From Oscillospiraceae bacterium (lineage in GTDB: Bacteria; Bacillota; Clostridia; Oscillospirales; Acutalibacteraceae), in NCBI GenBank assembly GCA_015065615.1, contig SVPY01000024.1, positions 1 through 42,873 of the forward strand: 42,873 nucleotides of DNA, in the 5' to 3' direction. The position numbers were made by a program, and so were the translations under genes. Below the pieces are notes generated by a model, which was given only the letters and a program-made list of their open reading frames with translations, ran no database searches and was not told the origin of the DNA. This document shows positions 17,873 to 26,110 of the stretch, piece by piece (positions within the stretch are counted from its first letter, which is position 1; each line of letters opens with the position of its first letter).

Positions 17873-18893
17873 GCACAGTAATATTTCCATATTTATTCCT
17901 CACAACGGTTGCCCCTGCAAGTGCAGTTTCTGTAATCAGTCAAGAATTACCGGTAAATCTTCTCAGCCTACAGTAGAAGAAGTAGAGAATACTTTAAAAG
18001 AAGCTTTTAATTACATAAAGGACGAAGATAAACTTAAAAATACCGAGATTGCCTTTTTCGGCGGCAGCTTCACAGCAATTGACAGAAGCTATATGATAAG
18101 CCTTCTTAAAGTAGCAAAAGAAGCTGTGTATAAATTCGGTTTCAAGGGCATAAGATGCTCCACCCGCCCCGATAAAATCGATAGCGAAGTTCTCACTATA
18201 CTAAAAAATTACGGTGTTACAGCTATTGAACTCGGCGCTCAGTCAATGTGCGACGATGTGCTTTTAGCCAATAACCGCGGCCACGATGCCGAATCAGTAA
18301 GAATCGCTTCACAGCTTATTAAGGATTTCGGCTTTGAATTGGGGCTTCAGATGATGACGGGTCTTTATAATTCCGACATAGAAAAGGATATTTACACGGC
18401 AAAGGAGCTTATTAAATTAAAGCCCTCCACCGTAAGAATTTACCCTACGGTAACACTGGAAAACACCTATCTTGCAGAGCTTTACAGAGAAAATATTTAT
18501 AAGCCTATGGATTTAGATACCACCGTAGAGCTCTGCTCGTATCTTCTTACTTTGTTTGAAGAAAATAATATTAGAGTAATAAGGCTTGGGCTTCACGCCA
18601 GCGACGAAATAACCGATAAAAGAGTGGCAGGGCCTTATCACCCCGCCCTCAGGGAAAAATGCGAGAGCTTTATTATATATAAAAATCTAAAAAAAGAGCT
18701 TGAAAATAAAGAAAAGGGCTGCTATTTATATGAAGTAAACCCAAAGCTGATTTCAAAGTTTATAGGTCAGCAGAAGGAAAATATAAATAAGCTTTTAAAT
18801 CTTGGCTACAGCATAAAAGTAAAAAGCAGTAAAGATACTGAAAATTATAAACTAACTGAAAGGATCGGGGAATTTAACCCCTATTTAAATTAA
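17868..18893 (+). CDS. Elp3-like radical SAM protein, probable AUU start
   Basis: Between rnc and smc is a 341-residue radical SAM protein. Codons from 17868 read (I/M)KHSNISIFIPHNGCP, the usual N terminus of this family, then the cluster-binding CKCSFC, giving C-x3-C-x2-C. Later come AFFGGSFTAID, RCSTRPDKID and ELGAQSMCDDVLLANNRGH, as in the Elp3/COG1243 radical SAM core; no acetyltransferase domain is present. The in-frame stop TGA at 17859 leaves only TGG, GTT and ATT upstream of AAG, so no ATG, GTG, TTG or CTG exists before the cluster. The first ATG (18093) would delete the FeS site. ATT 17868 overlaps the rnc stop by one base, with GGAG 10 bases upstream. It ends 5 bases before smc. The domain call is firm; the start is inferred. 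Confidence 0.85.
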   Translation: MKHSNISIFIPHNGCPCKCSFCNQSRITGKSSQPTVEEVENTLKEAFNYIKDEDKLKNTEIAFFGGSFTAIDRSYMISLLKVAKEAVYKFGFKGIRCSTRPDKIDSEVLTILKNYGVTAIELGAQSMCDDVLLANNRGHDAESVRIASQLIKDFGFELGLQMMTGLYNSDIEKDIYTAKELIKLKPSTVRIYPTVTLENTYLAELYRENIYKPMDLDTTVELCSYLLTLFEENNIRVIRLGLHASDEITDKRVAGPYHPALREKCESFIIYKNLKKELENKEKGCYLYEVNPKLISKFIGQQKENINKLLNLGYSIKVKSSKDTENYKLTERIGEFNPYLN

Positions 18894-18898
18894 AAGAG

Positions 18899-21800
18899 AT
18901 GCTTTTAAAATCCCTTGAAATACACGGATTCAAAACCTTCCCCGATAAAACCACCCTTACCTTCAATAACGATATTGTTGCGGTAGTGGGTCCCAACGGA
19001 AGCGGTAAAAGTAACGTAAGCGACGCTCTTCGCTGGGTGCTGGGCGAGCAGAGCACAAAGGCTTTGCGCTGCAGCAAAATGGAGGACGTTATATTCAAAG
19101 GCACCACCAGCCGTAAGGCTTTAGGTTATGCCGAGGTTACTTTAAATATAGATAACACTGAAAGAAGGCTCAATTTTGACAGCGACAGCATCGCCGTTAC
19201 AAGAAGATTCTACCGCTCGGGCGACAGCGAATATCTTTTAAATAAGGCAAGCGTCCGCTTAAAGGATATAAACGAATTATTTATGGATACTGGTCTGGGT
19301 AGAGACGGCTATTCTATGATAGGTCAGGGTAAAATTGATTCCATAGTTGCCGCCAAAAGCGAAGAAAGGCGCGAAATATTCGAGGAAGCCTCAGGTATAA
19401 GCAAATACCGCTACCGTAAGGAAGAGGCGGAAAGGCGCCTTAATAAAGCCGAGGATAACTTAATAAGGCTTCGCGATATTTTAAACGAGCTCTACGAGCG
19501 CCTCGGCCCTTTAAAGATACAAGCGGAAAAGGCTCAGAAATTCATTGAATACGACAGCGAAAAATACGGCCTCGAGATAGGTATCTGGGTGGAATCCTTA
19601 AATAAATTCGATAAGCTCCTTCGCGAATATGACGAAAAGCTCTCTATAGAGAGAAGTCAGCTTGAAAATAAGGAGAAGGAAATCGAGGATATCCTTTTAA
19701 AAGAGGAAGAAAATTTAAGAAAAATAAACGAAACTGCAGTAAAAATCGACTCCGAGCGAAACGAGATCTCCTTAATTGACGAGGAGAGAGTGAAAAACGA
19801 GGGCGAAATTCTGCTTTTAAACAAGGAACTTTCCTTTATCGAAAACGATATTGAAAGAATCGAAAAGGAAATCGCTGCTCTATCACTTTCGGACGCAGAG
19901 ATTAAGGAGAATATAAATAACAAAGAAATTCTTCTTAAAAACAAAACGGAAGAAATCGAAAAATTAAAGGACCTTCAGCTTTCTGTTTCCTCTGAAAGCG
20001 AGAAAAACCGCCGTGAAGCCGAAAAGCTTACAATCGAAATAGATTTAAAACTTAAAGAGAGCGAACAGACCAATAAGGAAATCTCTCTTTTAAACCAGAA
20101 TCTTTATTCTCAGGAAACATTAATAAGCGAAATCAATTCACGCAAGGATTCTATTGACGAACTCATTACAAAGAATGAAGAAAAGTCAAAGGAGCTTGAA
20201 AACACTTCCCTTGATTTAAATAAAAAGAGGGAAGAGCTTTTAAATAAAAAAAGCAGCCTCAATAACTCCGCCGCAGGTTACGATTTAAAGCTTAATTCCA
20301 GAGTTAAAAAGGCGGAAGAATATAAAGAAAATTACGAAAAGCTCGCCCTCTCGGCTTCAGAAGAAGCAAGAAGAGCGAAGCTTTTGGAAGATTACGAGCG
20401 AAACTACGAGGGCTTCCAGCACTCTGTAAAGGCTATTTTAAAAGAGAGCGAGAGAAAAGTATTAAAAGGTGTTATTGCTCCCGTAGCAAAAATTATAAAT
20501 ACCGATAAAGAGTACTCAATAGCAATTGAAACCGCTCTTTCCGGTTCACTGCAGAACATAGTGGTAGAAACAGAGCGGGACGGTAAAAATTGCCTTAACT
20601 ACTTAAAGAAAAATAATATCGGTAAAGCCACCTTTATGCCCGTTGAGACCATTCGTGGCTTCGTTATGAGCGACCGCGAGTATAAGGGTAAAAATGGCTA
20701 TATAGGTATTGCCAGCGAGCTTGTAAGCTGTGACAAGAAGTTTGAAAACATCAAAAATAAGCTTCTCGGTACCACCTTGGTAGCTGAAGATATTGATGCC
20801 GCCACATCTCTTGCAAGAAGCTGCGGCTATAAGCACAAGTTCGTCACATTAGACGGTCAGCAGGTAAATTCAGGCGGCTCCTTAACAGGCGGCGCTTTAG
20901 CTAAAAATTCAGGTATTTTAAGCAGAAGAAGTGAAATTGAAAGAATCCGTAAAAAAGCGGAGGATTTAAAACAAAAGAGCGAGCAAATTCTCCTTGAAAG
21001 AAAGAAGCTTGACGAAGAAGTTAAGTTCCTTGAAGCAAGCAAGGCTCTTTTAAATACCGAAATTGCCGAAGTAATGGCTTCTATAGCAGTTACAGAAACC
21101 GAAATCAGAAGCAATTTAAAGGAAATAAGCGAAAACGAAGCCCTTATTTTAAGCCTTAAGGAAGAAAAAGGCGGCGTAAAAAGCCGTACCGAGGGCATAA
21201 ATAGGGATATAGCTGAGTTTAAATCAAAGCTTAAAGAGGAAGAAAGTAAGTTAGCAAAGGAAAAAAGCAGTACCGACTCCTTAATGCTTTTAAGAAATAA
21301 GCTTTCAGCAGAGTTTTCGGAAATTTCCGAAAAATTACAGGAAATCAGAATGAAATCCTTCACTTTAAATACCGAAAGGGATTTACTTGAGAAGGAAATT
21401 ATAAGCCTCAAAGAAAAAATCACCCTCCAGAAGGAAACTAAGGAAGTAAACCGCAGTAAAATAGAGGAGCTTTTAAATAAAATTGAGCTTACTAAGCTTG
21501 ATATAAAAAATAAGGAAGCTTTGGTTTTAAATAAAAAAGAAGCATCTGAATCAAAGAAAACAAATATCACGAATTTAAGCCTGCTTCGAAATAACCTTGA
21601 AAGCGAATCCGTCACACTTAGAAACCGCGAAAGAGCCGCTTCAAGTGAGCGCGAGCTTTTAAAAAGCGAGTTTACCCGCCTTGAAGAAAGAAACAACCAG
21701 GTAAAATACGATTACGAAAATATTCTTAAAAAGCTTTGGGATGAATACGAGATAACAAGAAACGAGGCCGAAGAAAAGGCTATAGTTATCGAGGATTTAA

Positions 21801-22474
21801 CCAAGGCACAAAGGCGCTTGACTGAGCTTAAAAACAAAATTAAGGCTTTGGGCAACGTAAACGTCGGCGCCGTGGTAGAATATAAAGAAGTCAGCCAGCG
21901 CTACGAATTTATGTACAGCCAGCTTCAGGACGTAGAGAAATCCAAGCAGGAGCTTTTAAAGCTTATTGGCGACTTAACAGGAAAAATGCGCAAGCAGTTC
22001 TCTTTAAAATTCGAGGAGATAAATAATAATTTCAAAAAGGTCTTTAAAGAGATGTTCGGCGGAGGCAGTGCCACCTTAGAGCTCAGTGACGACAGCGACA
22101 TTTTAAATTCGGGTATTGAAATTAAGGTTCATCCTCCCGGAAAAATAGTCTCCCATATCGAGGCGCTTTCAGGCGGCGAAAAAGCTCTGGTTGCAATTTC
22201 CATTTATTTTGCTATAATGAAAGTAAATCCCCCGCCTTTCTGTATGCTTGATGAGGTAGAGGCCGCCCTTGACGACGTAAACGTAAGAAAGTTTGCAAGC
22301 TTTCTGCACTCAATAAGCGACAACACACAGTTTATTGTCGTTACCCACCGCCGCGGCACCATGGAGTCTGCCGATACTTTATACGGCGTCACAATGCAGG
22401 ATGACGGCGTAAGTAAAGTTTTGGAGCTTAAAAACCGCGAGGAAATAAAGCAAATTGAAGCGGATGCTTCTTAA
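18899..22474 (+). CDS. smc: Chromosome segregation protein SMC
   Basis: A 1191-residue condensin ATPase that organises and helps separate the chromosome together with ScpA and ScpB. Walker A is GPNGSGKS (residues 31-38), followed by VSDALRWVLGEQS. Long coiled coils rich in Glu and Lys span about 170-500 and 680-1010. The hinge lies between (HSVKAILKESERKVLKGVI to SGGSLTGGAL). The C-terminal head has the ABC signature LSGGEKALVA (about 1090) and Walker B CMLDEVEAALDD. Length is standard. The gene starts 5 bases after the radical SAM stop with only a weak ribosome site, so it is probably translationally coupled. Confidence 0.97.
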   Translation: MLLKSLEIHGFKTFPDKTTLTFNNDIVAVVGPNGSGKSNVSDALRWVLGEQSTKALRCSKMEDVIFKGTTSRKALGYAEVTLNIDNTERRLNFDSDSIAVTRRFYRSGDSEYLLNKASVRLKDINELFMDTGLGRDGYSMIGQGKIDSIVAAKSEERREIFEEASGISKYRYRKEEAERRLNKAEDNLIRLRDILNELYERLGPLKIQAEKAQKFIEYDSEKYGLEIGIWVESLNKFDKLLREYDEKLSIERSQLENKEKEIEDILLKEEENLRKINETAVKIDSERNEISLIDEERVKNEGEILLLNKELSFIENDIERIEKEIAALSLSDAEIKENINNKEILLKNKTEEIEKLKDLQLSVSSESEKNRREAEKLTIEIDLKLKESEQTNKEISLLNQNLYSQETLISEINSRKDSIDELITKNEEKSKELENTSLDLNKKREELLNKKSSLNNSAAGYDLKLNSRVKKAEEYKENYEKLALSASEEARRAKLLEDYERNYEGFQHSVKAILKESERKVLKGVIAPVAKIINTDKEYSIAIETALSGSLQNIVVETERDGKNCLNYLKKNNIGKATFMPVETIRGFVMSDREYKGKNGYIGIASELVSCDKKFENIKNKLLGTTLVAEDIDAATSLARSCGYKHKFVTLDGQQVNSGGSLTGGALAKNSGILSRRSEIERIRKKAEDLKQKSEQILLERKKLDEEVKFLEASKALLNTEIAEVMASIAVTETEIRSNLKEISENEALILSLKEEKGGVKSRTEGINRDIAEFKSKLKEEESKLAKEKSSTDSLMLLRNKLSAEFSEISEKLQEIRMKSFTLNTERDLLEKEIISLKEKITLQKETKEVNRSKIEELLNKIELTKLDIKNKEALVLNKKEASESKKTNITNLSLLRNNLESESVTLRNRERAASSERELLKSEFTRLEERNNQVKYDYENILKKLWDEYEITRNEAEEKAIVIEDLTKAQRRLTELKNKIKALGNVNVGAVVEYKEVSQRYEFMYSQLQDVEKSKQELLKLIGDLTGKMRKQFSLKFEEINNNFKKVFKEMFGGGSATLELSDDSDILNSGIEIKVHPPGKIVSHIEALSGGEKALVAISIYFAIMKVNPPPFCMLDEVEAALDDVNVRKFASFLHSISDNTQFIVVTHRRGTMESADTLYGVTMQDDGVSKVLELKNREEIKQIEADAS

Positions 22475-22519
22475 ATTAATCCCCCAAAAAACAAAATTAA
22501 GATAGGATATTATATTAAA

Positions 22520-23434
22520 ATGGGTTTTTTTGATAAATTAAAAGAAGGTTTAAAGAAAACCAGAGACAGCATCTCAGGTCAGATAAGCCAGATGCTTCAC
22601 TCCTTCACTAAAATCGACGAGGATCTTTTTGAAGAGCTTGAAGAGCTTCTCGTAATGGGTGACGTAGGCGTTACCACCGCTGAGAAAATCTGCGATGAGC
22701 TTCGCAAAAAAGTAAAAGAACAGGGCATCAAAGACCCCGACCAGATTATGAATTTACTTCAGGAAGTAGTAGGCGGTATGATTTCAGGCGGCGAGGAATT
22801 AAAGCTCGAAACCACACCTTCCGTTATTCTCGTTATAGGTGTTAACGGCGTAGGTAAAACCACTTCCATAGGTAAAATCGCAGCTAAATTAAAAAGCGAA
22901 GGCAAGTCCGTTATTTTAGGCGCAGCCGATACTTTCCGAGCTGCAGCTATTGAGCAGCTTGAAGTATGGGCAGAAAGAGCAAACGTGCCCATTATAAAGC
23001 ACGCAGAGGGCACCGACCCCGCATCCGTTGTATTCGATACCATCGCCGCCGCCAAAGCAAGAAAGTGCGACGTGGTTATATGCGATACAGCAGGCAGACT
23101 TCACAATAAAAAGCACCTTATGGACGAGCTTTCCAAAATTTCCCGTACCATCGATAAGTCTCTTCCCGGCTGCAGTAAGGAAATATTACTGGTTCTCGAT
23201 GCCGCTACGGGTCAGAATGCAGTAAATCAGGCTCGTGAATTTAACAGCGTAACCGAAATTACAGGTATCATTTTAACTAAGCTGGATGGCACCGCAAAAG
23301 GCGGCGTTGTAATTCCTATCAGAGCAGAACTAGGCTTACCCGTTAAATTTATCGGCGTCGGCGAGAAGGTAGACGATTTACAGCCCTTCGACGCAAAGGA
23401 TTTTACAAAGGCTCTTTTCACAAGAGAAAAGTAA
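22520..23434 (+). CDS. ftsY: Signal recognition particle receptor FtsY
   Basis: A 304-residue SRP GTPase that receives ribosome-SRP complexes at the membrane. The helical N domain (residues 1-85) leads to the G domain: GVNGVGKTTSIGK (P-loop), GAADTFRAAAIEQL (G2, insertion box), CDTAGRLHNKKHLM (G3) and TKLDGTAKGG (G4). The acidic A domain seen in E. coli is absent, which is normal for Firmicutes. The order smc-ftsY is conserved in the phylum. A hairpin repeat begins directly after the stop codon. Confidence 0.96.
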   Translation: MGFFDKLKEGLKKTRDSISGQISQMLHSFTKIDEDLFEELEELLVMGDVGVTTAEKICDELRKKVKEQGIKDPDQIMNLLQEVVGGMISGGEELKLETTPSVILVIGVNGVGKTTSIGKIAAKLKSEGKSVILGAADTFRAAAIEQLEVWAERANVPIIKHAEGTDPASVVFDTIAAAKARKCDVVICDTAGRLHNKKHLMDELSKISRTIDKSLPGCSKEILLVLDAATGQNAVNQAREFNSVTEITGIILTKLDGTAKGGVVIPIRAELGLPVKFIGVGEKVDDLQPFDAKDFTKALFTREK

Positions 23435-23435
23435 G

Positions 23436-23488
23436 CCTTCCCCTGTGGGGAAGGGGGACCAAAGCTTCAAGCTTTGGTGGATGAGGAG
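23436..23488 (+). repeat. Double-hairpin intergenic repeat (family A)
   Basis: Two adjacent perfect palindromes: CCTTCCCC-TGT-GGGGAAGG (23436-23454) and ACCAAAGCTT-C-AAGCTTTGGT (23458-23478), followed by GGATGAGGA. No T-run follows. Related but degenerate forms occur at 28571 and 32028. Similar double hairpins ending in GGATGAGG are, to my memory, common between genes of gut clostridia. It starts one base after the ftsY stop and ends 36 bases before rdgB, so it is transcribed and may protect or process the mRNA. Confidence 0.75.
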
Positions 23489-23523
23489 AATGAATTACGT
23501 AAAGTTAAATATAAGGAGAAATT

Positions 23524-24090
23524 ATGCAGTTCGTTATAGCATCCCACAATAAACATAAAATAGAGGAATTCAAGCGCATTTTAAATCCCCTCGGCATCGA
23601 GCTTATTGAGGCGGAATTAACTGAGGTTGAGGAAAACGGCGAGACCTTTATGGCAAACGCCTATAAAAAAGCAAAATCAGCAATGCTTGAAACGGGTCTT
23701 CCCAGTATTGCGGACGATTCAGGTCTTTGTATTGATGCTTTAGGCGGTGAGCCCGGTGTGAAAACCGCACGCTACGCCCCCGTAGGTCAGAGAAAGCTTA
23801 CGGTACTTAAAAATATGGAAAACGTACCTGAGGAAAAGCGCACCGCTTACTTTGTGGCGGCTATTGCACTTTGCTTCCCCGGCGGCGACGTAATTGAAGT
23901 TGAAGGCAAATGCTACGGCAAAATAGGCTATGAATGTAAAGGCGAGGGCGGCTTCGGCTACGACCCCATATTTATGTACGGCAAAAAGAGCTTTTCCGAA
24001 ATGTCTGACGAAGAAAAGGACGCCGTATCCCACCGCGGCATTGCCCTGAGAAAACTTGAAGAAAGACTTAAAGAATATTTTAACAGATAA
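23524..24090 (+). CDS. rdgB: XTP/dITP diphosphatase, RdgB/HAM1 family
   Basis: A 188-residue house-cleaning nucleotide pyrophosphatase that hydrolyses dITP, XTP and related triphosphates to keep deaminated purines out of nucleic acids. Family blocks: FVIASHNKHKIEEFKRIL at the start, SIADDSGLCIDALGGEPGV, TARYAP, GEGGFGYDPIF and the closing SHRGIALRKL. A GGAG site precedes the ATG. It lies between ftsY and yhbY in the same direction. Confidence 0.95.
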   Translation: MQFVIASHNKHKIEEFKRILNPLGIELIEAELTEVEENGETFMANAYKKAKSAMLETGLPSIADDSGLCIDALGGEPGVKTARYAPVGQRKLTVLKNMENVPEEKRTAYFVAAIALCFPGGDVIEVEGKCYGKIGYECKGEGGFGYDPIFMYGKKSFSEMSDEEKDAVSHRGIALRKLEERLKEYFNR

Positions 24091-24164
24091 TTTCTGCGTT
24101 CTTTTTACTTTCAGTAAAGGAAGAAAATTCTACCGCAATATTAAGAAAAAGAAAGGTAAAATAT

Positions 24165-24470
24165 ATGCTTACAAGCAAACAGAGAGCTTATTTAAGAGGC
24201 CTTGCAGCCGATATGGAAACTATCATCATGATAGGCAAAGAGGGCATGAGCGACGCAATTGTAACAAGTGCAAGAGAAGCTATTACCGCAAGAGAGCTTA
24301 TTAAGGGCAAGGTACTTGTAGAAACAAGCCCCATAAGCCCCAGAGACGCCGCAGAATATATTGCCGACTGCATAGGCTGCGAGGTTGTACAGGTTATCGG
24401 TTCCAAGTTCGTTTTATATAAGCGCCACCCCAAGGAGCCCAAAATCGTACTTCCAAGAGCAAAAAAGTGA
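24165..24470 (+). CDS. yhbY: CRS1/YhbY-domain RNA-binding protein
   Basis: A 101-residue protein, essentially one CRM/YhbY fold: LTSKQRAYLRGLAADME, the GKEGMSDAIVTSAREAI block with the usual G-x-x-G-like loop, ARELIKGKV, and the C-terminal VQVIGSKFVLYKR. YhbY homologues associate with pre-50S particles and act in ribosome assembly. The gene context with nadD, yqeK and rsfS is conserved in Firmicutes (the yqeH-yqeI-nadD-yqeK-yqeL cluster of Bacillus). Confidence 0.92.
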   Translation: MLTSKQRAYLRGLAADMETIIMIGKEGMSDAIVTSAREAITARELIKGKVLVETSPISPRDAAEYIADCIGCEVVQVIGSKFVLYKRHPKEPKIVLPRAKK

Positions 24471-24539
24471 TATTTAAATTAAATTTATTAAATAATATTT
24501 CCGATTTATTCAATCAGACTTTTATAAAGAAGTGGTTTT

Positions 24540-25733
24540 ATGAAAGAAAAAATATTAATTTACGGCGGTACCTTTAACCCCGTCCACAAAGGTCATACCC
24601 ATATTTTAAAAAGCTTCAAAGAGGCTATTAATCCCGATAAAATTCTGGTTATCCCCACAGGCGACCCGCCTCACAAGGATTCCCCGGATTTAATAAACGC
24701 CTCTCACCGCATAAATATGCTGAAGCTTGCTTTGAAGGAAGAAAATATCGATGCCGAAATTTCCGATATCGAAGTGAATTCCAAGGAAAAAAGCTACACC
24801 GCGGTAACACTTACAAAGCTTCGCGCAATTTACCCCGATGCAGAATTTTATTTCTCCATGGGCGAAGATATGTTTCTTACACTTCATAAGTGGTATAAGC
24901 CCGAAATTATTTTAAAAGAAGCTTTTATATGCGCCGCAAAAAGAAGTGACGATGCCGAAGAAAGGTTAAAAAAACAGTATGAAAACCTGAAAACAAATTT
25001 CAGTGATTTCAAAGGTGAAATTTTTAATATCCCGTACCTTGAAGCTTCCTCCACTGAGATAAGAGAGGGTACCCCCGATAAAAAAAGGGAGCTCCTTTCT
25101 GAAAGCGTTTTCCGTTATATTTTCGAAAATTCCTTATATACCGATACTTTCGAAAATAAAATTCCAAACAGGGCAGAGTGCCTTAAATTAATAAAGCCTC
25201 TTTTAAAAGAAAAACGCTACACCCATTCTCTGTTCGTTGCCAAAAAAGCTTTAGAGCTTCAGCTGAAATACGGAAACAGCAATAAAGAAAAAGTGGAGGC
25301 AGCCGCCCTTTTACACGATATAATGAAGGATACTTCTATAGAAACACAGTTGAAAATCATAGAATATTCTGGTATAATATTAAGTGATTCTTTTTTAAAG
25401 AGTCCTCAGGTACTTCATCAGCTTTCGGGAGCCTTGTATCTTAAAAATTATCTTAAAGTAAGCAGCAGGAGTATAATAAGCGCGGTTAAATATCACACTA
25501 CGGGCAGAGCAAATATGTCAACTACCGAAAAGATAATATTTGTAGCCGACTCAACAAGTGAGGAAAGAAACTACGAAAATCTTGATATTATAAAAGAAGC
25601 TTCAGAAATAAGCCTCGATAAAGCAATATTTGTAAACACTCAGTGCATACTTAAAGATTTTGCAAGCAAAGGACTTTTTATAGTAGAGGATACTTTAAAA
25701 ACCTATAATTACTATTTAGCTAAGGTAGAATAA
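24540..25733 (+). CDS. nadD: Fused NadD (nicotinate-nucleotide adenylyltransferase) and YqeK (HD hydrolase)
   Basis: A 397-residue two-domain protein. Residues 1 to about 195 are NadD, which makes deamido-NAD from nicotinate mononucleotide and ATP: YGGTFNPVHKGH is the nucleotidyltransferase T/H-x-G-H motif, then FSMGEDMF, and ASSTEIREG near the end. Residues about 210-397 are a YqeK-type HD domain: YTHSLFVAKKALEL, the metal pair His259-Asp260 in ALLHDIMKD, AVKYHTTGRANMS and VADSTSEERNY. YqeK proteins hydrolyse Ap4A symmetrically. The two are separate adjacent genes in Bacillus. No internal start or stop is evident at the junction. The fusion could let one protein both use ATP for NAD and clear dinucleotides. 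Confidence 0.92.
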   Translation: MKEKILIYGGTFNPVHKGHTHILKSFKEAINPDKILVIPTGDPPHKDSPDLINASHRINMLKLALKEENIDAEISDIEVNSKEKSYTAVTLTKLRAIYPDAEFYFSMGEDMFLTLHKWYKPEIILKEAFICAAKRSDDAEERLKKQYENLKTNFSDFKGEIFNIPYLEASSTEIREGTPDKKRELLSESVFRYIFENSLYTDTFENKIPNRAECLKLIKPLLKEKRYTHSLFVAKKALELQLKYGNSNKEKVEAAALLHDIMKDTSIETQLKIIEYSGIILSDSFLKSPQVLHQLSGALYLKNYLKVSSRSIISAVKYHTTGRANMSTTEKIIFVADSTSEERNYENLDIIKEASEISLDKAIFVNTQCILKDFASKGLFIVEDTLKTYNYYLAKVE

Positions 25734-25737
25734 ATAT

Positions 25738-26091
25738 ATGACATCACTTGAATTAGCAAAGAAAATCGCTTTCAGCCTTGACGATAAAAAGGCAAGGAAC
25801 ATAAACGTTATTAAAGTAAGCGAAATTTCATCCCTTGCGGATTACTTCGTTATCGCCGCAGGCAACAGCTCCACTCAGGTACACGCCCTCTCGGATAACG
25901 TGGAGGCAACTTTAAAGGAAATAGGCATTGAGCCAATTTCCGTAGAAGGCTACCGCTCACAGGGCTGGATCATTTTAGACTACGCATCCGTTTTGGTACA
26001 CGTTTTCACTCAGGAAACAAGAGATTTCTATGACCTCGACAGACTCTGGTCAGACGGTATCAAGGTGGATATAGATTATAATAAAAACTAA
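25738..26091 (+). CDS. rsfS: Ribosomal silencing factor RsfS
   Basis: A 117-residue protein (YqeL/YbeB). RsfS binds L14 on the 50S subunit and blocks joining with 30S when nutrients are scarce. Typical blocks: [52 protein letters not shown] and FYDLDRLW near the end. It starts four bases after the nadD-yqeK stop, clearly one operon. Confidence 0.95.
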   Translation: MTSLELAKKIAFSLDDKKARNINVIKVSEISSLADYFVIAAGNSSTQVHALSDNVEATLKEIGIEPISVEGYRSQGWIILDYASVLVHVFTQETRDFYDLDRLWSDGIKVDIDYNKN

Positions 26092-26110
26092 ATCGAAAGG
26101 ATCGATTATT

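Noticed and set aside
20857-21696. A long minus-strand open frame inside smc (279 codons).
   Set aside because: It mirrors the Glu/Lys-rich coiled coil codons on the opposite strand (Ser/Leu/Phe-rich) and has no ribosome site or homology signal.
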